A DNA stretch of 64,000 nt from Rhodobacter sp. CZR27 (GCF_002407205.1 NZ_CP023548.1:1078501-1142500), one strand, 5' to 3'. Counted from the stretch's first letter, positions 19,544-31,138 are shown. Notes: generated from the sequence alone by a model not told the origin. Numbers and translations: made by a program.

Positions 19544-20146
19544 ATGGACAGGTCTGGCATCTTCGCGGGGGACGACCCCTTCGCCATCGCGCGGGCCTGG
19601 CTCGCCGAGGCCGAGCCGGTCGAGCCGAACGACGCCAACGCGATCGCACTGGCGACGGTGGATGCCGCGGGACTGCCCAACGTGCGCATGGTGCTGCTGA
19701 AGGAGATCGAGGAGGCGGGCTTCGTCTTCTACACCAACTACGGCTCGGCCAAGGCCGAGGAGATCGCCACCGCGGGCAAGGCCGCGTTCGTGCTGCACTG
19801 GAAGTCGCTGCGCCGCCAGATCCGGGTCCGCGGGCTGGTCGAGCGCGAGGAGGGGTCGCAGGCCGACGCCTACTACGCCTCGCGCTCGCTCAAGAGCCGG
19901 CTGGGCGCCTGGGCCTCGCAGCAGAGCCGGCCGCTGGCCTCGCGCGCCAGCCTGATGGCCGAGGTCGGCAAGGTCACCGCGCGGTTCGGAACAAACCCGC
20001 CGCGTCCCGCGTTCTGGGGTGGTTTCAGGATATTGCCGCTGGAGATCGAGTTCTGGGCCGACGGGGCCTTCCGCCTGCACGACCGCTTCCGGTGGCGTCG
20101 GGCAAGCCCCTCGGAGGACTGGAGCATCGACCGTCTGCATCCGTGA
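19544..20146 (+). CDS. pdxH: Pyridoxine/pyridoxamine 5'-phosphate oxidase
   Basis: PdxH oxidises PNP and PMP to pyridoxal phosphate with FMN. The 200-residue product shows the family elements [50 protein letters not shown] and the C-terminal signature [19 protein letters not shown]. The ATG at 19544 has GGGGGAGG directly upstream; an ATG 12 codons earlier lacks a site. Confidence 0.95.
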   Translation: MDRSGIFAGDDPFAIARAWLAEAEPVEPNDANAIALATVDAAGLPNVRMVLLKEIEEAGFVFYTNYGSAKAEEIATAGKAAFVLHWKSLRRQIRVRGLVEREEGSQADAYYASRSLKSRLGAWASQQSRPLASRASLMAEVGKVTARFGTNPPRPAFWGGFRILPLEIEFWADGAFRLHDRFRWRRASPSEDWSIDRLHP

Positions 20147-20262
20147 AGTTTCGCGCTTCGCGAATGAAAGGTTCAGATGCCAGTGATAATTTCCACTTGA
20201 ATCCGCCGGAGGATTGACGGCACTACTTTCAGTCGACGGGCTCATCTGGGGACAGCTCTGGA

Positions 20263-20805
20263 ATGGTTGAAGACGAAAAGGCTCTGCAGGTCGTGCATGG
20301 CCGTGTGAAATGGTTCGATCCGGCAAAAGGCTTCGGGTTCATCGTGACCGAGGACAATGGAGCCGATATCCTGCTTCACGCCAACGTCCTGCGGAACTAC
20401 GGCCAGAGCTCGGTCGCCGACGGGGCCGGGATCACGGTCAAGGTCCAGAGCACCCAGCGCGGCGTGCAGGCCGTCGAGGTCATGCAGATCGAGCCCCCCG
20501 CCGGCACGGCCTTCCATCTGAGCGAGGACAGCGAAGCCACGAGCCCCGAGGAGATCGCCTCGCGCCCGCTCGAGCCCGGTCGCGTCAAGTGGTTCGACAA
20601 GGGCAAGGGCTTCGGCTTTGCCAACGTCTTCGGCCGGCCCGAGGATGTCTTCATCCATGTCGAGGTCCTTCGCATGTCGGGCTTTGCCGACCTTGCGGCG
20701 GGCGAGGCGGTGGCGCTGCGCATCATCGAGGGGCGGCGCGGGCGCATGGCGGTGCAGGTGGTCTCGTGGGAAGCAGCGGCGCGGCAGCATCAGCTGGAGG
20801 GCTGA
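20263..20805 (+). CDS. Double cold-shock-domain protein
   Basis: A 180-residue protein with two cold-shock domains, about residues 10-75 and 105-170. Each has the RNP1-type motif (VKWFDPAKGFGFIV; VKWFDKGKGFGFANV) and the RNP2-type motif (DILLHANVL; DVFIHVEVL). They are joined by an acidic linker (HLSEDSEATSPEE). Two-domain CSPs of this kind are typical of alphaproteobacteria and act as single-strand nucleic-acid chaperones. Its end overlaps the next gene's likely GTG start by 40 bases, so the two are probably linked. Confidence 0.93.
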   Translation: MVEDEKALQVVHGRVKWFDPAKGFGFIVTEDNGADILLHANVLRNYGQSSVADGAGITVKVQSTQRGVQAVEVMQIEPPAGTAFHLSEDSEATSPEEIASRPLEPGRVKWFDKGKGFGFANVFGRPEDVFIHVEVLRMSGFADLAAGEAVALRIIEGRRGRMAVQVVSWEAAARQHQLEG

Positions 20806-21266
20806 GGGCGGCATTCGGCATTGTGCTGGCCCTTCTGCCCGCGATGGCCTCGGCGGACTGCCGGGCCGACGCGGTCGAGGTCAGGACGCCGGGCGGCACG
20901 GCAGTGCGCTTCAGCGTGGAACTGGCCGACACACCCGCCGAACGCGCCAGGGGGCTGATGTTCCGCGAAAGTCTGCCGCGCTCGGCGGGAATGCTCTTCC
21001 TGTTCGACGCGCCCCAGGTGGCCAGCTTCTGGATGCGCAACACGCTGATCCCGCTCGACATGATCTTCGCGAGCCCCGATGGCACGGTGAAGTCGGTGCA
21101 TGCGAACGCCGTCCCCCGTGACCTGACGCCGATCCGGGGCGGCGAGGGCATCCAGAGCGTGCTCGAGATCAACGGCGGGCTGGCCGGTCGGCTCGGGATC
21201 GTGCCGGGCAGCGTGTTGCGGCATCCGGCACTGGACCCATCCACCGCGGCCTGGCCCTGCGACTGA
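20766..21266 (+). CDS. DUF192 family exported protein
   Basis: A 166-residue protein with an N-terminal signal (AAFGIVLALLPAMASADC) and a DUF192 domain: VELADTPAERARGLMFRESLP, GMLFLFDAPQVASFWMRNTL, then PLDMIFASPDGTV. DUF192 proteins are small periplasmic or secreted proteins of unknown function. No ATG is available; GTG at 20766 gives a full signal but overlaps the cold-shock gene, and GTG at 20823 would give a very short one. The start is therefore uncertain. Confidence 0.82.
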   Translation: MGSSGAAASAGGLRAAFGIVLALLPAMASADCRADAVEVRTPGGTAVRFSVELADTPAERARGLMFRESLPRSAGMLFLFDAPQVASFWMRNTLIPLDMIFASPDGTVKSVHANAVPRDLTPIRGGEGIQSVLEINGGLAGRLGIVPGSVLRHPALDPSTAAWPCD

Positions 21267-21306
21267 CCCTTCCCATCCGGCAGCCGACGCGATAGGAAGA
21301 CCTCGG

Positions 21307-21383
21307 CGGAGTGTAGCGCAGTCTGGTAGCGCGCCTGCTTTGGGAGCAGGATGTCGGGGGTTCGAATCCCTCCACTCCGACCA
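21307..21383 (+). tRNA. tRNA-Pro (anticodon TGG)
   Basis: A full cloverleaf of 77 bases including an encoded CCA. The acceptor stem is CGGAGTG/CACTCCG, the anticodon stem CCTGC/GCAGG holds loop TTTGGGA (anticodon TGG), and the T arm carries GTTCGAATC. TGG reads proline codons. Confidence 0.97.
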
Positions 21384-21589
21384 GTCCGTTCCGGCCCGTC
21401 CATCCGCTCCGGCACGTCCGCTGAGACCAGCAGGTCCACTCCGGCCCCCTCGGCTTCGGCTGTTGCGGCCGGCCCGCTCCGACCTTTCGGCTCCGCTCCG
21501 GCAGGATCGTGCCGAAACACACCTCCGTCATTTGACTCAGGTCTCCTCCGATCGCAGGTTTCGAACTTCCACCAGCCCAAGGAGTACCG

Positions 21590-22102
21590 ATGCATCGCCT
21601 GCTTCCCACCGCAACCGTCGTCGGGCTCGCACTGCTCTTCGGTGCGCTGGTGCCGGCGCATACGCTGGACGAACTCATCCCGCCGCTGATCCTCGTCCTG
21701 CCGATGATGGCGGCTGCCCTGGTGCTGAGGGCGGGCGCGCCGGTTCCCGAGCGGGGGTGGGAACGGATCGACCCGATCCGGCGCCACCGCTTCACCCGCC
21801 GTCTGGTCGAACGCGCCCTGGCCTATCGGCGCGCCGTGATCATCCTGTCGGGCAGTTTCGTGGTGCTGTCGGCAGTTCTGGCGATTGGGACGGGTGGGCT
21901 GATGGACGGCGTGCTCTCCCCGCGCGAGGAAAAGCTGGTGCCGGCCGCGGTGGGCGCGTTGCTTGGCCTGTGCGGCGCCTGCCTGCCGGACGTCCTGCGG
22001 CGCGAATGCGCGGTGGCCGATGTGCAGAAGCGCCTGCTCGACGAGCTTCCGGTGCATGCCGCTGGGCGGCCGGCGGCCCGCGTGCTTCGCCTCGTCCGCT
22101 GA
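21590..22102 (+). CDS. Hypothetical membrane protein
   Basis: A 170-residue frame with a good ribosome site (AAGGAG) and four likely membrane segments (about 5-22, 32-47, 83-102, 121-137), with a basic stretch between (IRRHRFTRRLVERALAYRRA). The C terminus is Arg-rich and soluble. No domain recognised. It lies about 200 bp after tRNA-Pro in a region of irregular composition, so lineage-specific or acquired origin is possible. Regular alternation of hydrophobic helices supports it as real. Confidence 0.6.
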   Translation: MHRLLPTATVVGLALLFGALVPAHTLDELIPPLILVLPMMAAALVLRAGAPVPERGWERIDPIRRHRFTRRLVERALAYRRAVIILSGSFVVLSAVLAIGTGGLMDGVLSPREEKLVPAAVGALLGLCGACLPDVLRRECAVADVQKRLLDELPVHAAGRPAARVLRLVR

Positions 22103-22484
22103 CGGTCACGCCGTCCCGGCAGGAGGGCGGGTCCGGGGGCCTTCCTCGGTCGCGTGGTGGTGGACCGGCCGCCGGGACGGGCGGCCGTGCGCGAACACGG
22201 ATCCCGCACCGTCTCCGCGATCTCCTGCGGGCCGCATCTGCCATGGCCGGAGCGTCCGCAGAATGCCCTCTCGGGTTGCCCCAACAACTCGGCCAGGTGC
22301 CGGCAGTCTGTTCCCGGCGCCCGAAGCTCCTCATGCACCGCGATCCGGCAATGTCCGGCTGCCACAGCGCAAGGGCGTCACGATCTCGCAATGACAATCG
22401 CAAAGCGACGGTCCGGCTGATGTGGTGCTTGCTCTCGCCTGCCGGACAGCCATATCCTGAAAAAGGGATCTTCGGCGGGAACTT
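22103..22484 (+). other. Intergenic stretch without a supported gene
   Basis: About 380 bases before selO. Open frames here lack start sites and protein-like composition. The last 100 bases are less GC-rich and probably hold the selO promoter. No RNA or repeat was recognised. Confidence 0.5.
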
Positions 22485-23930
22485 ATGACCTTCATCTTCG
22501 ACAACAGCTATGCGCGGGACCTTCCGGGCTTCTACGTGGACTGGCGCGCCTCGGCAGCGCCGGCGCCGCGCCTGTTGCGCCTGAACCGCGGGCTGGCGGA
22601 GGAGCTTGGCCTTGATCCCGATCTGTTGGCCCGCGAGGGCGCAGGGATCTTTTCCGGCAACGCCCTGCCCGAGGGGGCGCATCCGCTGGCGCAGGCCTAT
22701 GCCGGGCACCAGTTCGGCGGCTTCTCTCCGCAACTGGGCGACGGGCGGGCGCTGCTGATCGGCGAGGTGACCGACCGGAACGGGCGGCGGCGCGACATCC
22801 AGCTGAAGGGGTCGGGCCGGACGCCGTTCTCGCGCGGGGCTGACGGCAAGGCGGCACTGGGCCCGGTGCTGCGGGAATATCTGATTGGCGAGGCGATGCA
22901 CGCGCTGGGCATCCCGACCACCCGGGCGCTGGCCGCGGTGACCACGGGCGAGACCATCCTGCGGCAGGAGGGGGAGCTGCCCGGCGCGGTCCTGACGCGC
23001 GTGGCCGCCAGCCACATCCGCGTGGGCACGTTTCAGTTCTTCGCCGCCCGCGGCGACGAGGCCAAGGTCCGCCAGCTGACCGCCTATGCCATCGCGCGGC
23101 ATTATCCCGAACTGGCCGCGGCGCCCGAGCAGCCGCTCGCCTTCTTCGAAGCGGTGGTCGAGGCGCAGGCGGCACTGGTTGCGCGCTGGATGCTGGTGGG
23201 CTTCATCCACGGCGTGATGAACACCGACAACATGGCGATCTCGGGCGAGACCATCGACTATGGCCCCTGCGCCTTCATGGAGGCCTATGACCCCGCCACG
23301 GTCTATTCCTCGATCGACCTGCAGGGCCGGTATGCCTATGGCAACCAGCCGCTGGTCCTGGGCTGGAACCTCGCGCGGCTGGCCGAGGCGCTGCTGCCGC
23401 TGCTCGACCCCGATCCGCAGCGTGCGGTGACGAAGGCGACCGAGGTGCTGGAGACGGTGGGCGCGCGGTATCGCCGGCACTGGCTGGCGGGCATGCGGGC
23501 CAAGCTGGGGCTGGCGGGCGAGGAGCCGGGCGACGGGACGCTGGCCGAGGATCTGCTGGCGGCGATGCAGGCGCAGGGCGCCGACTGGACGCTGACCTTC
23601 CGGCGGCTGTCGGATGCGGTGGCCGATGCGGGGATGCTTCGCCCGCTGTTCCGTGACGCCTCGGCGCTCGATGCGTGGCTGCCAAGGTGGCGCGCGCGGC
23701 TGGCGCCGGATGCCGCGGAGCGGATGGCGGCGGCGAACCCGCTCTACATCCCGCGCAACCACAAGGTCGAGCAGGCGCTGGCCGCGGCGCTTGCAGGCGA
23801 CATGGGGCCGTTCGACACCCTGCTGGAGGTGCTGGCCGATCCCTTCACCGAGCGGCCGGGGCTCGAGGCCCATGCGCTGCCGGCGCCCGCAGATTTCGGC
23901 TCGCGCTATCGCACCTTCTGCGGAACCTGA
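22485..23930 (+). CDS. selO: Protein adenylyltransferase SelO (YdiU/UPF0061 family)
   Basis: SelO is a pseudokinase-fold enzyme that transfers AMP to Ser, Thr or Tyr of target proteins, linked to redox stress. The 481-residue product shows [20 protein letters not shown] at about 70-90, the ATP-binding Lys/Arg motif [32 protein letters not shown] and the active-site [20 protein letters not shown]. The C terminus ends [11 protein letters not shown] and SRYRTFCGT, as in bacterial SelO with its conserved terminal Cys. It precedes kbl by 34 bases. Confidence 0.95.
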   Translation: MTFIFDNSYARDLPGFYVDWRASAAPAPRLLRLNRGLAEELGLDPDLLAREGAGIFSGNALPEGAHPLAQAYAGHQFGGFSPQLGDGRALLIGEVTDRNGRRRDIQLKGSGRTPFSRGADGKAALGPVLREYLIGEAMHALGIPTTRALAAVTTGETILRQEGELPGAVLTRVAASHIRVGTFQFFAARGDEAKVRQLTAYAIARHYPELAAAPEQPLAFFEAVVEAQAALVARWMLVGFIHGVMNTDNMAISGETIDYGPCAFMEAYDPATVYSSIDLQGRYAYGNQPLVLGWNLARLAEALLPLLDPDPQRAVTKATEVLETVGARYRRHWLAGMRAKLGLAGEEPGDGTLAEDLLAAMQAQGADWTLTFRRLSDAVADAGMLRPLFRDASALDAWLPRWRARLAPDAAERMAAANPLYIPRNHKVEQALAAALAGDMGPFDTLLEVLADPFTERPGLEAHALPAPADFGSRYRTFCGT

Positions 23931-23963
23931 GCCGCGATCCGGCGCGGCAGGAGGGGTGGGAAC

Positions 23964-25154
23964 ATGACGGGACGAGCGGACTTCCTCGGACATCTGAAGG
24001 AGGTGCTGGCCGGCATCGAGGCCGAGGGGCTGACGAAGCGGGAGCGGCCGATCCTGTCGCCACAGGGGGCGCGGGTGCGGGTCGCGGGTCGCGAACTCGT
24101 CAACCTATGCGCCAACAACTACCTCGGGCTCGCCGACCATCCCGCGCTGATCGCGGCCGCGAAGCGGGGCATGGACGAGCACGGCTACGGCATGGCCTCG
24201 GTGCGCTTCATCTGCGGCACGCAGGACATCCATCGCGAGCTGGAGGCGCGCCTTGCGCGGTTCCTGGACATGGACGACGCGATCCTTTTCGCCGCCTGCT
24301 TCGACGCGAACGGCGGCCTCTTCGAGCCGCTGCTCGGCCCCGAGGATGCGGTGGTGTCGGACGCGCTGAACCATGCGAGCATTATCGACGGCATCAGGCT
24401 CTGCAAGGCGCGGCGCTACCGCTACGCCAACTCCGACATGGCCGATCTCGAGGCGCAACTGCGGCAGGCGCGCGACGACGGGGCGCGGCACATCCTGATC
24501 GCCACCGATGGCGTGTTCTCGATGGACGGCTATCTGGCGAAGCTGCCCGAGATCGTGGATCTGGCCCAGCGGTTCGGCGCGATGGTGATGGTTGACGACT
24601 GCCATGCCACCGGCTTCATGGGGCCACAGGGCCGCGGCACGCCCGCCCACCACGGGGTGCGCGTCGATATCCTGACCGGGACGCTCGGCAAGGCGCTTGG
24701 CGGCGCGATCGGCGGCTATGTGGCGGGGCCGCAGCCGGTGATCGACCTGCTCCGGCAGCGGGCGCGACCCTACCTCTTCTCGAACGCGCTGCCGCCCGCC
24801 GTGGTGGTGGCGGGCATCGCCGCGCTCGATCTGGTCGAGGCGGCGGACAATCTGCGCGCGCGGCTCTTCGACAATGCTTCCTTCTGGCGGGCGGGCCTGA
24901 CCGAGGCAGGCTTCCGCCTTCTGCCGGGCGAGCATCCGATCATCCCGGTGATGCTGGGCGAGGCGCAACTGGCGCAGGACATGGCGGCGGCGCTTTACGA
25001 CCGCGGGGTCTATGTCTCGGGCTTCTTCTTCCCCGTGGTTCCGAAGGGGCAGGCGAGGATCCGCACGCAGATGAACGCGGCGCTGACGCGCGAGGATCTG
25101 GAATTCGCGCTCGCGGCGTTCCGCGAGGCGGGCACGGCGGTGGGGGTGATCTAA
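23964..25154 (+). CDS. kbl: Glycine C-acetyltransferase (2-amino-3-ketobutyrate CoA ligase)
   Basis: Kbl splits 2-amino-3-ketobutyrate with CoA into glycine and acetyl-CoA, the second step of threonine breakdown. The 396-residue alpha-oxoamine synthase-fold product shows [20 protein letters not shown], the PLP Asp/His region [20 protein letters not shown] and the Schiff-base Lys in [17 protein letters not shown]. Its stop TAA shares one base with the ATG of tdh, so translation is coupled. Confidence 0.96.
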   Translation: MTGRADFLGHLKEVLAGIEAEGLTKRERPILSPQGARVRVAGRELVNLCANNYLGLADHPALIAAAKRGMDEHGYGMASVRFICGTQDIHRELEARLARFLDMDDAILFAACFDANGGLFEPLLGPEDAVVSDALNHASIIDGIRLCKARRYRYANSDMADLEAQLRQARDDGARHILIATDGVFSMDGYLAKLPEIVDLAQRFGAMVMVDDCHATGFMGPQGRGTPAHHGVRVDILTGTLGKALGGAIGGYVAGPQPVIDLLRQRARPYLFSNALPPAVVVAGIAALDLVEAADNLRARLFDNASFWRAGLTEAGFRLLPGEHPIIPVMLGEAQLAQDMAAALYDRGVYVSGFFFPVVPKGQARIRTQMNAALTREDLEFALAAFREAGTAVGVI

Positions 25155-26179
25155 TGCGTGCGCTGGTGAAGTCGAAGCCCGAGCCGGGCCTGTGGATGGA
25201 GGAGCGCCCGACGCCCGAGATCGGTCACGACGAGGTGCTGATCCGGGTCCGCAAGACCGGGATCTGCGGCACGGACGTCCACATCTGGAACTGGGACGAA
25301 TGGGCGGCGCGGACGGTGCCGGTGCCACTGGTGACGGGGCACGAATTCGCGGGCGAGATCGTCGAGGTCGGCCGCGACGTGGACGACCTGAAGGTCGGGC
25401 AGCGCTGCTCGGGCGAGGGGCACCTGATCGGCCACCACTCGCGTCAGGTCCGGGCGGGGCGCTTCCATCTAGATCCCGAGACGCGGGGGATAGGGGTGAA
25501 TGTGCCCGGCGCCTTCGCCGACTACCTGCGGCTGCCCGCCTTCAACGTGGTGCCGCTGCCCGACAGCATCGATGACGAGATCGGCGCCATCCTCGATCCG
25601 CTCGGCAATGCCGTGCACACCGCGCTCAGCTTCGATCTGGTGGGCGAGGATGTGCTGATCACGGGCGCGGGCCCCATCGGCATCATGGCGGCGGCGGTCG
25701 CGCGTCATGTGGGGGCGCGACATGTGGTGATCACCGACGTGAACCCCGCGCGGCTGCGGCTGGCGGCCGAGGTGGCGGACGTGGTGCCGGTGAACGTGGC
25801 GCAGGACGACCTGCGCGAGGTCATGCAGGGGCTGAAGATCGTGCAGGGCTTCGACGTCGGCATGGAGATGTCGGGGGCGCCCGCCGGCTTCGACCAGATG
25901 GTCGAGGCCATGGTGATGGGCGGCCGGATCGCCATGCTCGGCATCCCGCCCGGCCGCAGCCCGGTGGACTGGAGCCGCATCGTCTTCAAGGCGCTGACCA
26001 TCAAGGGCGTCTATGGCCGCGAGATCTTCGAGACCTGGTACAAGATGATCGCAATGCTGGAAAACGGCCTCGACATCCGCAAGGTGATCACCCACCGCTT
26101 CCCGGTCGAGCGCTTCGCCGAAGGCTTCGCCGCGATGCGCGAGGGGTCGAGCGGCAAGGTCGTCCTCGACTGGGGCTGA
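25154..26179 (+). CDS. tdh: L-threonine 3-dehydrogenase, form lacking the structural zinc cysteines
   Basis: Tdh oxidises threonine to 2-amino-3-ketobutyrate with NAD+, the substrate of Kbl encoded just upstream. The 341-residue medium-chain dehydrogenase keeps the catalytic zinc site (Cys38 in TGICGTD, His63-Glu64 in TGHEFAG) and the Rossmann motif [14 protein letters not shown]. The four structural-zinc cysteines of E. coli Tdh (93, 96, 99, 107) are Gly, Ser, Val and Asp here, in the segment [19 protein letters not shown]. The surrounding residues align without gaps, so the loop is kept but zinc is not. I believe related alphaproteobacterial Tdh share this. Confidence 0.95.
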   Translation: MRALVKSKPEPGLWMEERPTPEIGHDEVLIRVRKTGICGTDVHIWNWDEWAARTVPVPLVTGHEFAGEIVEVGRDVDDLKVGQRCSGEGHLIGHHSRQVRAGRFHLDPETRGIGVNVPGAFADYLRLPAFNVVPLPDSIDDEIGAILDPLGNAVHTALSFDLVGEDVLITGAGPIGIMAAAVARHVGARHVVITDVNPARLRLAAEVADVVPVNVAQDDLREVMQGLKIVQGFDVGMEMSGAPAGFDQMVEAMVMGGRIAMLGIPPGRSPVDWSRIVFKALTIKGVYGREIFETWYKMIAMLENGLDIRKVITHRFPVERFAEGFAAMREGSSGKVVLDWG

Positions 26180-26182
26180 TGC

Positions 26183-26410
26183 CGCGCGGCCCTGCGGTCG
26201 GAGGATCGGGACGGACTCTCCCGGCGCGACCCTGCAGCCGGACCCTTGGGGAACGTCGAGCGCCCGGCGCGACCCTGCCGCCGGAAGGGTCAGTCGCGCG
26301 GCGCGATACCTGCTGTCGGTAGACCGGGAACCATCAGGCGCCCGTTGCGACCCCGCCGTCAGAAGAACAGGGCTGGCCGGTCAAGCGCCCGGCGCGGCCC
26401 TTTTGTGCGG
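26183..26410. repeat. Degenerate repeats of about 40 bp after tdh
   Basis: Five or six decayed copies of a unit resembling GGCGCGACCCTGCCGCCGGA occur near 26183, 26223, 26265, 26303, 26343 and 26390, each followed by a variable spacer often ending in GAGCGCC or GGCGCC. The stretch holds no gene. It may be a decayed intergenic repeat cluster or a stack of old terminators. Confidence 0.5.
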
Positions 26411-26444
26411 TCCGGGCGGGCCACGTGCCCGGTCCGGCGTGTCG

Positions 26445-26531
26445 TCAGAAGATCAGCGCAAGCAGTCCGACGACCACCAGCAAGCCGATGATGAAGATGA
26501 GGCCGATGGTGCCTCCGATGAATTTCAGCAT
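26445..26531 (-). CDS. Small hydrophobic membrane peptide, 28 residues
   Basis: A short frame starting MLKFIGGTIG and continuing as one hydrophobic helix rich in Leu, Ile and Val to the end. The ATG has a strong ribosome site (GGAAGGAG, 5 bases of spacing). It begins 23 bases after the stop of the cytochrome P450 gene on the same strand, so it is almost certainly on that transcript and under the same stress-type promoter. A single-span inner-membrane peptide is the likely product. It is too short for standard gene finders. Function unknown; a regulator or stabiliser of a membrane complex or a toxin-like peptide are possibilities only. Confidence 0.65.
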   Translation of the reverse strand: MLKFIGGTIGLIFIIGLLVVVGLLALIF

Positions 26532-26554
26532 GGGATACTCCTTCCGTTGCAGGG

Positions 26555-27880
26555 TCAACCGGCGGCGGAAGGCTCTGTTCCCGTGCGGGAGCGGATCCGG
26601 CCGAGGATCATTCCGCTGCGCGGCTGGGCCGGGATGCGGTTCAGCCGCACGCCCAGATCCTGCTCGGGCACTTCGTAGTCCATGTCCCGGCAAAGCAGGC
26701 GGATCGCCTCCTTCATCAGTTCGACCGTGATCATCTCGCCGGGGCAGCGGTGCGTCGTGGCCACGTCGCCGCCGCCCTGCGGCACGAAGCAGTCGTCCTG
26801 CCCGGCCCAGGACAGCATCCGCTCGGCCCGGAAGCGGTGGGGGTCGGGGAAGTTCCGCGCGTCGTGGGTGGTGCCGTAAAGGTCCAGCATCAGCCACTGG
26901 TCCGCCGGCAAGTCGTGACCTTCCCACCGCAGGGGGCGGGTCGTCACGGCGGCCGTGAAGGGGAAGAAGGGCGAGATCCGGCGCACCTCCTCGGCGAAAT
27001 CCCCGGCGAGTTCGAGGTTGCCGGAGCGGAAGAGTTCCCGCCACGTTGCCTCGCGGTGCAGGGCGAGCGCGAGGAAGGTGATGTAGCGGCCGACGGCCAC
27101 GGTGGGGCGCAGGATGTTCAGAAGCTCTACCGCGGCGATCTCCGGCGGCAGCATCCCGCCCGCGGCATCGCGGTGGAACGCGATGACGTGCAGCGCGGTC
27201 GCTGCATCGGGCACCACCTCGCCGGCGCGCACCTTCTCGACCAGCCGCGACAGGCGGCGTTCGGTGCCCACGCGGCGCAGCTGCGCAAGCCAGTTGCGCG
27301 GGCCGAAGCTGCCCGCCTTGTCGATCATGTCGAAGATCTCGTCGGCCAGCCGGTCTTCCGGCTGGTTCTCCACCCCTGTCCAGCGGCAGGCGGCGCGGGT
27401 CAGGACGCGGGCCGCCTCCTGCTGGAGGACGATACTCTCCTGCCGCTCCCAGTCGGGCAGGGCTGCCCGCCACTCGTCCCGGAAGATCTCGATGAGTGTC
27501 GCCACGCGCGCGCGATCCATGGCGATCGACAGGAACAGCGCCTTGCGGTGCCGATGCTCCGGCCCCTCGAGTTGCTGGACGGATCCGCGGTCCTGCAGCA
27601 GGTGGAGCACCGAACCGGGCATCGCACCCACCCGCGTCAGCCCCTCGGCGCCGTAGAACAGGCCGACGGCGCTGCCGCCCCGCAGGCAGATCACGTCGCG
27701 CAGGCGGATGCGGGTGCTGGCGATGTCACTGCCCGCGCTGTCGCAAAGGTCCGAGATGAAGCGGTATCCCTCGCGCAGCAGTCCTACCGAACCGTCCAGC
27801 CGCGGGTCGCGCGGTATCCTGCTCTCCCCGGCCCATGCAGGGGCTGCGCCCCCGCGCATGTCGCGCTCCGATGCGGTCAT
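26555..27880 (-). CDS. Cytochrome P450 of the CYP152 type (fatty acid peroxygenase/hydroxylase)
   Basis: CYP152 enzymes use hydrogen peroxide directly to hydroxylate or decarboxylate fatty acids. The 441-residue product has the I-helix substrate-carboxylate motif with Arg258-Pro259 (LNILRPTVAVGRYITFLALA) in place of the acid-alcohol pair of ordinary P450s, FFPFTAAVTTRPLRW, and the heme loop QGGGDVATTHRCPGE with the thiolate at Cys379. The length is slightly above the usual 415-430. No redox partner gene is adjacent, which fits peroxide use. The ATG at 27880 has AAGGGGGG upstream, and an exact GGAAC-N16-CGTT promoter lies 27 bases before the ATG. Natural substrate unknown. Confidence 0.88.
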   Translation of the reverse strand: MTASERDMRGGAAPAWAGESRIPRDPRLDGSVGLLREGYRFISDLCDSAGSDIASTRIRLRDVICLRGGSAVGLFYGAEGLTRVGAMPGSVLHLLQDRGSVQQLEGPEHRHRKALFLSIAMDRARVATLIEIFRDEWRAALPDWERQESIVLQQEAARVLTRAACRWTGVENQPEDRLADEIFDMIDKAGSFGPRNWLAQLRRVGTERRLSRLVEKVRAGEVVPDAATALHVIAFHRDAAGGMLPPEIAAVELLNILRPTVAVGRYITFLALALHREATWRELFRSGNLELAGDFAEEVRRISPFFPFTAAVTTRPLRWEGHDLPADQWLMLDLYGTTHDARNFPDPHRFRAERMLSWAGQDDCFVPQGGGDVATTHRCPGEMITVELMKEAIRLLCRDMDYEVPEQDLGVRLNRIPAQPRSGMILGRIRSRTGTEPSAAG

Positions 27881-27906
27881 GTGTCCCCCCTTCTTGCCCG
27901 CAGTGC

Positions 27907-27931
27907 AACGCACCGCTCAGGGGGTTGTTCC
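27907..27931 (-). promoter_or_regulatory. EcfG-type promoter, GGAAC-N16-CGTT, of the P450 operon
   Basis: On the minus strand GGAAC lies at 27931-27927 and CGTT at 27910-27907 with a 16-base spacer, both exact. The P450 ATG is at 27880, leaving a leader of about 20 bases. Confidence 0.7.
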
Positions 27932-28018
27932 CCGCGCCCTACACCTGCGGGCGTGCATCGTCCGACCCGGAAGACGGATCGGACGAAGGCAATGCATCCT
28001 TCGGGCAGGGCTCGGGCG

Positions 28019-28255
28019 TCAGTAATTGCCCGGCGCGTCGCTGGCCGGGAAGGACTCGTCGAGCCGCTCGTCCACCTCGTCCCAGTCGCGGGGCGGATCG
28101 CGCATCGCGTCGGGACCAGCCGCGCGGACGTCGGAATATCCGTCCGGGCGGCGGCCGTGCATCAGGTGCCGCACCGCAAGCGCCCCGAAGGCGCCCAGCA
28201 CCACCGCCGATGCGATCATGAGCGTCGATGACCGGCTTTCCGTTGCATGAACCAT
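28019..28255 (-). CDS. Small single-span membrane protein with C-terminal DESFPASDAPG motif
   Basis: A 78-residue protein with one membrane segment (LMIASAVVLGAFGALAVRHLM, about residues 12-32) and an acidic C-terminal tail ending in DERLDESFPASDAPGNY. Tails of the SFPASDxP type recur in small stress-linked proteins. It starts 31 bases after the katE stop, so it is probably read with katE. Function unknown. Confidence 0.7.
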   Translation of the reverse strand: MVHATESRSSTLMIASAVVLGAFGALAVRHLMHGRRPDGYSDVRAAGPDAMRDPPRDWDEVDERLDESFPASDAPGNY

Positions 28256-28286
28256 TGCCGTTCCCTTTCTTTCCTGCCCGAAGGCG

Positions 28287-30416
<2,130 letters not shown>

Positions 30417-30538
30417 CGGGATCTCCTTGAACGGGAAGGGGGACGGCCCCGGGACGGGACGGCCGCTTGTCAGGCTCGGGGGTCGGGCCCCGCGGCGCGA
30501 GGGGTCGGGCGCCCGCCCTGCCGGATGGCAAAGCTGCA

Positions 30539-30561
30539 GGCGCGTGCCGCGGGCACGCGCC
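30539..30561 (-). terminator. Terminator hairpin after the secreted 168-residue protein gene
   Basis: A 10-bp perfect stem (GGCGCGTGCC/GGCACGCGCC) with a 3-base loop lies 7 bases after the stop at 30568 and before katE, so katE is probably not on the upstream transcript. Confidence 0.7.
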
Positions 30562-30567
30562 GACGGG

Positions 30568-31074
30568 TCACTGCGACTGGAAGGAGGTCACGAAGGAACA
30601 GGCCTGCGTCCAGACGCTCGCATCGCCGGGCGACGCCGGGGCATTCGACGAATTCGTGGTGTCCGACGCGACCGGAGCAGGATTGTCCGGCGCCGCCGGT
30701 TCCTCATTGGTGGCGACATCCGGATCGGGCGTCACCGCACCCCCCAGCCCGCCCGACGAAGCCCCGCCCATCGAGCCTGCGTCCATCAGATAGGCCTGGC
30801 AGTCGCGCTTGGCCTGCGCCTTCGACTCGGGGTCCAGCTCGGCCCAGCGGTCCGCCATCTCGTCGGTGGGTCGCAGCGAGGTCATCGCCTCGTCGGCGAA
30901 GAACACCTCGCGGACGGCCGGCGCCCATGTCTGCGCGCTGATGTCGGTCATCGCGCCCGAGCCGGTGTCGGTGGCCACGGGGCGGTTGGGGTCCATGCCG
31001 TCCGCGCCGCTCTGGGCAAGGGCAGGCAGGGCGGCACAGGCAAGAAGGCCGGCAGCGGCGAGAAATTTCATCAT
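30568..31074 (-). CDS. Secreted hypothetical protein
   Basis: A 168-residue protein with a clear signal peptide ([20 protein letters not shown]), a central segment with [10 protein letters not shown], and a low-complexity region rich in Ala, Ser, Asp and Pro in the second half. The two cysteines of the mature part (in RDCQAY and TQACSFV) could form a disulfide. An exact GGAAC-N16-CGTT promoter lies upstream. No known domain recognised. ATG at 31074 or 31071. Confidence 0.7.
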   Translation of the reverse strand: MMKFLAAAGLLACAALPALAQSGADGMDPNRPVATDTGSGAMTDISAQTWAPAVREVFFADEAMTSLRPTDEMADRWAELDPESKAQAKRDCQAYLMDAGSMGGASSGGLGGAVTPDPDVATNEEPAAPDNPAPVASDTTNSSNAPASPGDASVWTQACSFVTSFQSQ

Positions 31075-31138
31075 GCTTCACTCTTCCTTCGGTCAATGGG
31101 TGAAAGGGATGGCGCCCGCAGGGGCGCCGGCGCCACTG

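Noticed and set aside
21384..21589. Possible integration site at the 3' end of tRNA-Pro
   Set aside because: Only a weak, gapped resemblance to the tRNA end was found downstream and there is no integrase gene.
30417..30538. An EcfG-type promoter for katE
   Set aside because: No GGAAC occurs on the katE strand in the gap between the hairpin and the start codon.
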